From contig CM053140.1 in assembly GCA_028571685.1 (NCBI GenBank), forward strand, positions 154,505,701 through 154,569,700: 64,000 nt of DNA, read 5' to 3'. Shown piece by piece: positions 55,641-64,000 of this stretch. Below the pieces are notes generated by a model. It saw only the letters and a list, made by a program, of their open reading frames with translations. It made no database searches and had not been told where the DNA came from. A program made the translations under genes and the position numbers. Position 1 is the first letter of the stretch. Each line of letters starts with the position of its first letter. This DNA comes from Heterohyrax brucei. Taxonomy: Eukaryota > Chordata > Mammalia > Hyracoidea > Procaviidae.

Positions 55641-56960
55641 CATCACTTGTCTATGCCAAGAAATTTGGACAAAGCTACCTGGCCAGCCAACTGGAAACAA
55701 TTCATATTCATGACCATTTCAAAAAAAAAGTGATCCAATAGAATGTGGCAATTATTTAATAATACCATTAATACCACACCTAAGTAAAATTTTGCTGAAG
55801 ATCATTCAAAAACAATTACAGAAGTCTATGGACAGGAAACTGCCAGAAATTGAAGCTGATTCAGAAGAACAGGTATCTTTGATGATGACAGATAGATAAT
55901 TGGATATCTTTACTCATGTCAGATGGATGTTGGCAGAAAGAATAGAATACTAGAAAGATGATTACCTGTGCTTTATTGACTACACAAAGCTATTTGACTA
56001 CAGGGACCAAAACAAATTATGACTAACAACGCAAATAATGGGAATTCCAGCACACTTAACTGTGCTCACATAGAATCTGTACACAGACGAAAAAGCAATG
56101 GTTTAAAATTAGGAAATCTGTGAGACAGGGTTGGACCTTTCACAATACTTATTCAATCTGTATACTGAACAAATCATCAAAGAAAGGAGACTATATGAGA
56201 CTATATGAAGAATAATCAGCATGAGAATTGGAGGCAGACTCATTAACTGCCTTCAATATGCACATGACACAAACTTATAGGTCAAAAGTGAAGAGGTCTT
56301 GAAACATTTACTAAGTACCACAGTCTTTAGTACGGTTTACTCTTCACTGTAAAGAAAACAAAAGAAAATAAAACAAAAATTCTTCTCACAATTGGACCAA
56401 TAAGTAATGCTATGCCAAACAGAGAAAATACTGAAATTTTCAAGAATTTTATTTTACTTGTACACACAATGAATGCCCATGGAAGCAGCAGTCAAGAAAT
56501 CAAATGACAACATAGCATTGGGCAAATGTCTGCAAAAGACTTCCTCAAAGTCTTTGAAAGAAAAGAGTCACTTTGAAGACTAAGGTCCACCTGACCCAAA
56601 CCGTGGTATTTTAAGTCACCTCATACACGTGCAAAAGCTGAACAGTGAATGTGGAAGACCGAAGAAGAATTGACACCACTGAATTATAGTGTTGGTGAAG
56701 AATATTGAATATATCGCAGACTGCCAGAAGAATAAGCGAATCTGTCTTGAGAGAAGTACAGCCACAATGATCTGTACTTTGGACCTGCTATTAGGAGGAC
56801 CAGGCCCTGAAGAAGGACATCATACTTTGTAAAATAGAAGGTCAGATAAAAAGGGAGGCACTAAGTAAGACAGATTGACATGGTAGCTGCAACAGTGGGT
56901 TCAAACATAGTTGTGAAGGTGGCATGGTACTGGGCAGCATTATGTTCTGCTGTACACAGT
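55641..56960 (+). pseudogene. RTE ORF2, RT to C-terminus, broken
   Basis: Segments in order: entry to RT (TWPANWKQFIF near 55680), the block containing LYFIDYTKLFDY-like residues near 55968-56000 (normally FIDYAKAFD), the active-site area near 56250-56275 where 'caatatgcacatgacaca' reads QYAHDT, so YADD became YAHD, then the post-RT block near 56385-56510, and the C-terminal block near 56690-56900. Stops and frameshifts are frequent. The altered active site alone would abolish activity. Confidence 0.8.
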
Positions 56961-57012
56961 GTCACTGTGTGTTGGGATAGACTGGATGGCAGGCACCTAA
57001 TAACAACAACAG
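55641..57012 (+). mobile_element. RTE/BovB-like LINE, 5'-truncated, sense (1.37 kb)
   Basis: Starts at 'cacttgtctatgccaagaaa' just before the RT domain and runs through RT, the post-RT region and the C-terminus to the 3' end 'cacctaataacaacaacag'. This is the longest RTE copy in the window, and its ACA-rich tail is the typical RTE end. Confidence 0.88.
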
Positions 57013-58305
57013 TCTTTAGGTGTAATGTCTTGGACCATAGCTAGAAATCCTGCACAACTTGTTAGTGTATACATGAAATACTCAAATACTAGACAATGCA
57101 CTCTGCAACCTGGAAAAAAAAAACAGCCTTTGAGAAGATAAAATGGGTCATGGTGATGGAAATAGTACACCAAGTGATGTACAGGATATAGATCTAAAAA
57201 AAGCATTAATGTTGTTCAGATGTATTTAGAATTTGGACTTCCCTAGTGATTTTCCAAAAGAAGTTAGAAAAATTTTAGAACAGGATAATATGATAGAAAG
57301 TTCTGCAGAATTGTAATCAAGAGATTTGGACTAACTGCCCCTATAACTTAAATCAATATCTACAAGTCCCCTACATTAATTTCATCATCTGTACAGTGTG
57401 AGTTTCTGCAGTTTCTGTTAATTATACGATATCATGCTCATTTTTGAAGTTAAAAACATTGAGTTCAACTAACTACCATTACCATAAACTCTCACCCATT
57501 ACCACAGGTTATTGAAATGGACGTAAAACGGTCTGACAGCATATGAAACTTCCCATGCTTTAAAGACATTTATTTTATTACAATTTTTATTGCCACAAAA
57601 GTTAGTCAAATGTGAGATATGAAGGTGTGCAGCTTACAATTTACACAGTATTTAAAAGAATTACCTTCCATAAATGAGTCTTTGGAAAAGTTTTAGATTT
57701 CCTAGGTTTCTCTTATTAGCAAGGAACAAAATTCATCAGAAATCCCTTTAAGCAAAAACACTGAATAATATGTTCACATAATAAAAAATTCCCATATTGG
57801 GCTAGCTAAAGGCTTTGCTAGATCGGGTAACTTACATTACCTCACTATGTTAATATTCCCCCTCTCTCTCTCCGGTGTCTTCATCCTCTTTCATAGCTTC
57901 TTTCCCAAGAAGTTGTACTTCTTCGTGCAGGTTGCCCTGCTTGTCTGGGAACACAAGTGGATGAATATAGTGGCTTCAATCAACTCCTGCTTTCTAGGAC
58001 AAACATTTCTCAATAAGGGTATAAAAGAAAGAAAGATAAACATTTGCAATCATTACAATAGAAAAGTCCCCAATCCAGGAAAGATTTGGTTGATCAAAAT
58101 AGAATAGCCAACTCATATTAACCGAGTTAGTAAGACTGAAAATGTGGAATACTTACCGTAGTTCGGACCTAAAGCATCTGTTCTCAGGGGCCGTAGTGTG
58201 TGGGTTAAGCCATAGCTGAACTACTTGGTTTGGGCAACTCTCCCAAGGAAGAAAATCAGACAACTTAGGTCTGCTTCATTTCTCTTCTGCTCTTATTTTG
58301 TGTGT
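57013..58305. other. Unassigned AT-rich stretch
   Basis: No repeat or gene recognised. An 86-codon open frame at 57847-58107 (+) begins with a hydrophobic run but has no supporting context. Confidence 0.4.
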
Positions 58306-58548
58306 GTCATTAAAGAATGCTGAATATACCATGAACTGCCAGAAGAGCAAATCTGTCTTGGAAGAAATACAGTCAGAGTGCTCGTTGGAAACAAGGATGG
58401 TGAAACCTCTTCTTATGTATTTCAAACATGTTATCGGGAGGAACTAGTCCCTGGAGAAGGACATAATGCTTGGCAAAGTGGGGGGTCACTGAAAAAGAGG
58501 AAAACTGTCAATAAAATGGATTGACAGTGGCTGCAGCAACAGACTGAA
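58306..58548 (+). mobile_element. RTE LINE 3' coding fragment, sense
   Basis: 'aatgctgaatataccatgaa', 'gaaatacagtcagagtgctc', 'tggagaaggacataatgctt' and 'aatggattgacagtggctgc' are the C-terminal coding part of RTE. Both ends are cut; the usual tail is absent. Confidence 0.75.
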
Positions 58549-59479
58549 GCACACCAGCCAAACATTTATCAATCACATGTCACAAAGATATCACAAAAAA
58601 AGTCCCTTTGAAAGAAGTGAAAGAAAGTCTTCAGGTACAAAATTAAAAGAAAAGAAAAGAAAAATGATCTGTGGTGGTCTTTATCTGCTAAATACATTGT
58701 TATCTTCAGGTGGAATCACAAGAAATTTATAGTTTCAGCCCTATGAGGGAGGAGGAGAAATGTGAAATTCCCAGCTCATCCTGTGCCACAGATTAAAACA
58801 AAAATCCAAGCTAGAACATAATTCTTGTTTTCAAAACACTGACATACAAAATTTCTTTGATTTATGTGTGAGAATCTTTGTTTTTTTTGGGGATGGAGTC
58901 ACTAATCATAGTCAAAGTTCATGTTGGGGCTGTGGCATCACTTTGTAAAAGAAATGGATCACATTTTGACGGGCTTGCAAAGCTAAACAGAATTTGACAC
59001 GGTGAGAGAGCTTCAGTGCTTTAGCTCAGTCTTTGAAAATATTCTGGACTTTGTATATAGTAATATGTAATCAGGATTTATTAAGTATCGGATAAAGCAA
59101 AAGTAGCTTAATGAACAGATAAACTTGGAATATCTTTTCTCATTCAGAAAATTGGCTGCAATGAAACCGAATCAGTTAATTTCTAGTGAGGACCTTTTCT
59201 TAGATCCTAGTGTTTTATTAAAGGGATTCTTATTAATGACAAGTATACCATAAATTAAGTACTTGCTCTGTATTGATCATCTTTAAAATTGTTTATTATT
59301 CTGAGAAACTTTATCAAAAGCAGATTTATCAGCAATTATTCATCAGCATGAGAAACCCTTTCAAGTGGGCTAAATAACATAAAAGGGAATGTCTTAGACG
59401 TATATAGTTGTTTTCCCACTACCATTCAAGTGTAGACTTTTGCTATTCTTTCTGTAGCCACTTCCATTAGCTAAAGTTT
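58549..59479. other. Unassigned stretch
   Basis: Nothing recognised. Confidence 0.4.
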
Positions 59480-59660
59480 TTTGTTCTTACACAGAACCAG
59501 GCAGTAATATAAAAGCTTTATGTTTACAAATCCAAGTAATTTCATAATATAAATACTGTCATTAAGCCAATAAAGCAAACTGAAGAACAAATAACTTGCC
59601 CATACAGTTAGAGATTTCAGAATACGAATTCTAGGCTGTCCAACTCTAGAGCTCATATTA
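59480..59660 (-). mobile_element. MIR SINE, antisense
   Basis: 'gaacaaataacttgcccata', 'cagttagagatttcagaata' and 'ggctgtccaactctagagct' fit the reversed MIR, ending in its tRNA-related part. Confidence 0.5.
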
Positions 59661-59694
59661 TTATATCACATCACCTCATATCATGTCTTGTCAT

Positions 59695-59962
59695 GTTGCT
59701 GTTAGGTGGCATTGAGTCGGTTCCAACTCATAGTGACCCTACGCACAAAAGAATGAAACACTGCCTGGTCTTGTGCCGTGTCCACAACTGTTTTTATGTT
59801 TAAGTATATTGTTGCAGCTACTGTGTCAATCTATCTCATTAATGATCTTCCTCTTTTTCCCTGACCATCCACTCTGCTAAGCACAATGTCCTTCTCCAGA
59901 GACTGATCCCTCCTGACAACATGCCCAAAGTATGTAAGACATAGTCTTGCTTATCTTGCTTA
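59695..59962 (-). mobile_element. RTE LINE 3' end, antisense
   Basis: 'gttgctgttaggtggcattg', 'aatgaaacactgcctggtct', 'gatcttcctctttttccctg' and 'gatccctcctgacaacatgc' match the RTE piece at 12904-13190. Breaks off at about 59962. Confidence 0.85.
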
Positions 59963-60330
59963 TCTGTCACTTTGTCATACTGTGAGGGCTTGCAAGTTGC
60001 AGTGATGCTGAAAACTATGCCACCAGTATTTGGACACCAGCAGGGTCACTCATGGTGGACAGGTTTCAGCTGAGCTTCTAGTCTAAGACAGACTTGGAAG
60101 GAGGACCCAACAATCTACTTCTGCGAAGAATTCACCAGTGAAAAGCTCATGAATAGCAGCAGAATAAGGAAGACAGAAGATTTTGTCATAGTCTATCCAA
60201 AACAAACTACGACTGGGCCATAGGGCTTATACTCAAAAGCTGGACGGTATCTTCTGTTTTGCATTCAGTACCCTGGCCCCTAGGGTCGCCATGAGTCAGA
60301 TCTGACTCTACGGCAGTTGGCTTGGCATAA
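59963..60330 (+). mobile_element. Candidate RTE-derived non-autonomous element
   Basis: 59963-60165 resembles the 5' untranslated leader of the elephant RTE ('ctgtcactttgtcatactgt', 'ccagcagggtcactcatggt', 'ctagtctaagacagacttgg'). After about 100 unassigned bases it ends in an RTE/SINE-type tail at 60279-60330 ('gggtcgccatgagtcagatc', 'tgactctacggcagttggct'). Leader plus tail without the coding body resembles the LINE-derived SINEs that BovB generated in ruminants. Alternatively it is the inverted 5' part of the RTE piece at 59695-59962 plus a separate tail stub. Confidence 0.5.
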
Positions 60331-60381
60331 CAGCCTTACCTCCCTGAAGCTCTGTACTTACGAGATAACTCTTTTCTCTTT

Positions 60382-60421
60382 GTGGAGCCCTGGTGGCACC
60401 ATTGTTAAGCATTTGGCTGCT
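60382..60421 (+). mobile_element. AfroSINE head fragment
   Basis: 'ggagccctggtggcaccatt' and 'gttaagcatttggctgct' are the first 40 bases of an AfroSINE, cut where L1 sequence begins. Confidence 0.7.
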
Positions 60422-60423
60422 GT

Positions 60424-61124
60424 GGAGAAGCTGTGGAGAGATTGGAACTCTCCTTCACTGTTGGTGGGATTGCAGAATGGTGCAACCTCTTTGGAAAGCA
60501 ATTTGGCGTTACCTTAAAATAATGAATATAGATATACCATTTGACCCAGTTATTCCTCTGCTCGGAATATATCCTACAAAATCAAGGCCATTCACACCGC
60601 CTGCTACATGCACACGAATATTCACTGCAGCACAGTCCACGATAGCAAAAAGTTGGAATCAACCCAGATGCCCAACAACAAAAGAATGGATAGGTAAACT
60701 TTGGTATATATACTCCATGGAGTACTATACACTGATAAAGAACAACGATGATAGCAGGAAACATCTCTCAGTTTGATCTCAACTGGAGGACATTATATTG
60801 AGTGAAACCAGTCAGCGACAGAAGGACAATTATTATATGAGACCCCTAAGATAAAAACTTAAAACCATACTCATACATAATAGAAAAGACTCCTTGATGG
60901 CTACAAGGGTGGGGAAGATGGGAGGGCGAGAAGGCAAGGTGTGAGGGTTTAGATTAATTAATTGTTAGAAATTTTGTAGGGTGAAATTGGTGACAATTCA
61001 CATTAGTAAGAAGATCAATATTAATGAGACTTCGACACAACTTGTGTACTCCTCCTCTCTTAACCCAATATTGTAAGCACAGAGTATGTACACTTTCTTT
61101 TTTTTTATTTAATAAAAAAAAAAG
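60424..61124 (+). mobile_element. L1 copy E, 3' end, sense
   Basis: Ends of ORF2 and 3' UTR: 'gctgtggagagattggaact', 'gcacagtccacgatagcaaa', 'gagtgaaaccagtcagcgac', finishing in an A-rich tail at about 61105-61124. Severely 5'-truncated. Confidence 0.88.
60450..60776 (+). pseudogene. L1 copy E ORF2 C-terminus
   Basis: An open frame gives the last ~105 residues of L1 ORF2p: WDCRMVQPLWKAIWRYLK, IPFDPVIPLLGIYPTKS, IAKSWNQPRCPTTKEWI and LWYIYSMEYYTLIKNND. The stretch keeps its frame, suggesting a younger insertion than copies A, B and D. The frame extends upstream into the SINE head, so the apparent start at 60393 is not a real one. Endonuclease and RT are absent. Confidence 0.85.
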
Positions 61125-62589
61125 TCCCAGAACATAAAAGCTACAATGGCCTCCATCAAAAAAGAAGGCTTTGACTGTTGTGTCTATGAAATAACTGAAA
61201 TGCTGCCTGATTTAGAAATGGTTTCTCATACGTGTGCTTCTACTGTCCCTTCTTTCTTTCCCGCATGTCATGCTCTGGCTAGCTTCAAAGCGTGGAGGTC
61301 AATTTGAACTCTCTTTCAGGTTGAAGTCTTGTGCCCATTTTTCACCACTGACTATTTATTTTTGTTTTTGTATTTTACTTCTTTTCAGGACTGAAATGCT
61401 AGCAGAATTTATCTTACAAAAAACATGTATTATTAAGCTCCTCCTTGCATTTAAAACTGTGCTGAGTCCTGGACTAATCAAAGGAGACAGCACAGTTTCC
61501 CTACAGGAACTGTAAATATACGTGAAAGTCATATCTGTACATACAATCTAAAAGACATATCCAGTCAAGGAAGTGCAACCAGATTCGTCTGTGCTCTGAA
61601 AGGTCAAACGGGCACTCTGTCAAAATGACTGCCTTGTTAGTGGAATCACTATTTTCCATTTTAAATGGAAGCTAAACTCTATTGGTACATGAGTTGTTTT
61701 GAAATGAGAATGTGCCCTTTCCTGTTTATTCCAGAGGCAGCAGTTTTATGAGTTCGGCTGTAACACTATATTTTTGCAAGGGACAATTATGACCATAAAG
61801 GGAATTGTGTGGTAAAAACTGCAGAATCTGCCGTTAGGCAAGAAGATGACCTTTTTACTCAGCTGGCTTGCCAAAATTGAGCAGGTTCTTAGCATTTGGG
61901 AGAGATTTATAGGCACTAAAAAGAAGCCTGACTGCCAGCCATAAGACTGAAAGTCCTCATTCTGTAAAAAAAAATCAATGTGACAACTTGTGATTCATAT
62001 TGGCTCAAGAACTGTCTATTGGCTAGCATTTTTCTCCTGAGCATCAAGCCTAAGAGTTCCTTCTACACTATACTCCTTCCTCTGCCTTCCGCTCAAGGCT
62101 CACTTCTCCCCTTAATCTCTCAAAGAGTGTACCTATTTAACATTAGTGTAGATACACACTTGGAAAAGTTAAATTCACAAGAGCAGAATTTCCCAGGAGG
62201 AAAGTTTACTTCAGGCCAGAAAGAATAGCCTTGAGTATTTACAAATTTGCTTACTGGAAAACTATTGAGAATATGGGATAAATTACTTTGGTTCACCCTG
62301 ATCATCAAAAAAAAAACATGTTAGGTCCAGGTGAGAGACCTAAGGTGGTCATCAACTACGGGGAGAATAAACACAAGTGGAAGAGATTAAAGGCCATGAA
62401 AAACAGTCACTATCATCACAATCCCAATCAAAACAAATTCCAAGAGAATAAAAGTATCAATTTTTTTAAATATTGAAAAAATGTAACTGAAATCTAGTTG
62501 TCCCAGAACCATGTATTAGACTATTCTTCACCTGTTGAACAGAAAAATCACCCCTGTTGAAAATCTGTTGACCACAGATAATTAGGTTG
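61125..62589. other. Low-copy stretch
   Basis: No repeat or gene recognised. Open frames of 62-93 codons have no domain. Confidence 0.4.
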
Positions 62590-63213
62590 ATTACTTTCAT
62601 TTCTCTTCCTTCAGTCTATATTCTACAGTTATACCAGTACCACACTGTTTTGTTACTGTAATTTTAGATCATATATTAAAATTGAGAAATGTAACTCTTG
62701 TTCCTTTACAGAAGTGTTTTATCTATTTGGAGCCCTTTGCAGTTCCATGTAATTTTGAGGAATGGATTTTCCACTTGTGTGAAGAGAGCTGGTGGACTTG
62801 TAATGCGAATTGAATTGGATCTATAGATTGTTTTAGGTAATGTTGTCAATCTTAACAATATTAAGTCTTCCAGTCCACAAATACAGATTGTCCTTTTGAC
62901 CCAGCAATTTCATTCTTAGATGTATACCAAAAATAAAAAATAAAAGCAGGAAAACAAATACTTGTATTCCAGTGTTCTTTAAAGCACTGTAAACTGTAGC
63001 TGAAAAGTGTAAGCAATTTAATGTCCATCAGTAGATGAATGCTAAGGGAAACATGGTATTTATATGTAATGGAATATTTCTCAGTCATAAAGAGAAATGA
63101 AATCCTATTACATGCTATAATTTGAATGAACCTTGAAAACATTATGCTAAGTGAAATATCTATATGTGTCACAAAAGGACAAACATGCCCGGAATCTGTT
63201 TGTACGAAATACC

Positions 63214-63572
63214 AAGGCGCCCTGTTGGCACAGTGGTTAAGTATTCAGCCACTAACCAAGAGGTCAGCAGTTTGAACCCACTAGCCACTCTTCAGGAAAA
63301 ATATGTGGCAGCCTGCCTCTGTAAAATATTTACAGTCCTAGAAATCCTGGAGGTGTTGTGGCTAAGTGCTACTGCTGCTAACCATGAAGTTCGTAGTTCA
63401 GATCCACCAAGCACTCCTTGGAAAATCTATGGAGAATCAGCTCAGTGGGCAGTGTTTTTTTCTTTCTTTCTTTTTTTTTGTTATTGTTTGTTTTTTAAGG
63501 ATTAGAAACCCTATGGGGCAATTACACTTTGTCCTAGAAGTTACTAGAAGTAGAAATCAACTGAGTGGCAAG
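63214..63572 (+). mobile_element. AfroSINE (long subtype) split by another AfroSINE
   Basis: Head 'gcgccctgttggcacagtgg' and 'cagcagtttgaacccactag', with the long-subtype segment 'gcagcctgcctctgtaaaat' up to 63347. It resumes at 63502 with 'gaaaccctatggggcaatta' and ends 'agaaatcaactgagtggcaa'. TAGAAATCC at 63339 and TTAGAAACC at 63502 look like the duplicated target. Confidence 0.85.
63341..63501 (+). mobile_element. AfroSINE nested in AfroSINE
   Basis: Head 'gaaatcctggaggtgttgtg', 'cgtagttcagatccaccaag', 'cactccttggaaaatctatg'. Then an internal deletion leads straight to the tail 'tcagctcagtgggcagtg' and a T/C-rich run. Confidence 0.85.
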
Positions 63573-63800
63573 AACTTCCCCCACCCCAGTAGGGGGGGTC
63601 TTATGGAATATCTCAAATTGGCATATGTATAGAGATCAAAGTTTATTAGTAGTTACTAGTAGGAAAATACAGAATCATTGTTTATGGAGTGTTGAGTTTC
63701 TTAGAAATAGTAGTGATAGTTGTACATGATGAATGCAATTGATGTAATTTAACTATACACATGAAAAATGTAGGCATAGACAAAATTTTAATATATACAG

Positions 63801-64000
63801 TTTTTAGGATGATAAAAAAATGATACAATTTGAGACTTAAAATAATAATTTCTAAGAATACAAAAATTCTACAAATTATTTTAAAAACTATTATTTGCAA
63901 GAGATTAATTCCTTCCATATTGCTTGTTCTGTAAACAAGATAGAAAGATTAACATTACAAACATTGCCAACATAGAAGAATTTACAAGGAGCTTATAAAC
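63801..64000. other. AT-rich window end
   Basis: Nothing recognised. Confidence 0.4.

Larger units (their letters stand above)
62590..63800. mobile_element. 5'-inverted L1 (twin-priming type), interrupted by SINEs
   Basis: 62590 to about 62885 is L1 ORF2 in antisense ('ccagtaccacactgttttgt', 'cttaacaatattaagtcttc'). From about 62886 the orientation turns to sense with the ORF2 end ('gacccagcaatttcattctt', 'atgtccatcagtagatgaat', 'gctaagtgaaatatctatat'). Its 3' UTR continues after the SINE block at about 63590-63800. The L1 is old (L1M-type wording). Confidence 0.7.

Noticed and set aside
60393-60776. 127-codon frame as an independent gene
   Set aside because: It starts in a SINE head and continues as the C-terminus of L1 ORF2.
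1-64000. CRISPR arrays, operons, prophage or bacterial defence systems
   Set aside because: No spaced direct repeats, no dense coding, and repeat content typical of a mammalian genome throughout.

Overview
The window looks like gene-free nuclear DNA from an afrotherian mammal, most probably an elephant (Proboscidea). The diagnosis rests on repeat families recognised from memory, not on a search. It holds more than 20 copies or fragments of a tRNA-derived SINE whose tail carries the motif ATGAGTCRGAATYGACT (AfroSINE type), six pieces of an RTE/BovB-like LINE whose 3' end carries the related tail, L1 elements with an elephant-type 3' UTR, and solo ERVL-MaLR-like LTRs. Ancient MIR and L2 fragments shared by all mammals lie between them. 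I found no intact protein-coding gene, no convincing exon, no tRNA, rRNA or snRNA gene, and no CRISPR or bacterial feature. Every longer open frame I could assign lies inside L1, RTE or mariner remains.

Layout. 1-12 kb: two solo LTRs in opposite orientation, a composite mariner derivative split by a SINE, MIR fragments, several MLT1-like LTRs and AfroSINEs. 12.9-20 kb: an antisense RTE 3' end, a solo LTR with perfect 5-bp target duplications, SINEs, a CA/TATA-rich microsatellite and an old L1 3' end. 20.2-34.4 kb: a nested L1 block. A near full-length antisense L1 (called A, about 20.84-27.88 kb) sits inside the 3' UTR of a second antisense L1 (B, 20.21-20.84 plus 27.89-34.40 kb). B also received a composite mariner element (29.86-30.41 kb) and a short L1 piece (31.27-31.56 kb). 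34.4-35.3 kb: a sense L1 (D) with an internal deletion. 35-47 kb: low-copy sequence with MIR, L2, SINEs, an LTR, an unidentified LTR-like block and a nearly full-length dead mariner (44.39-45.64 kb). 47-64 kb: an internally deleted RTE, a longer RTE copy (55.64-57.01 kb), two further RTE pieces, a candidate RTE-derived non-autonomous element, another L1 3' end (E), and a 5'-inverted L1 that hosts a SINE-in-SINE nest.

Nothing here works together as a pathway. The relations are parasitic: L1 supplied the machinery for L1 copies, RTE is the likely driver of the AfroSINEs (shared tail), and an autonomous mariner mobilised the composite derivatives. All the element genes I could read are broken. 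The most unusual item is the composite mariner family. Two copies share the same internal rearrangement in opposite orientations: an inverted 3' end joined to a piece of the 5' end and then to a normal 3' end. Each copy is thus a long hairpin with a mariner 3' terminus at both ends.
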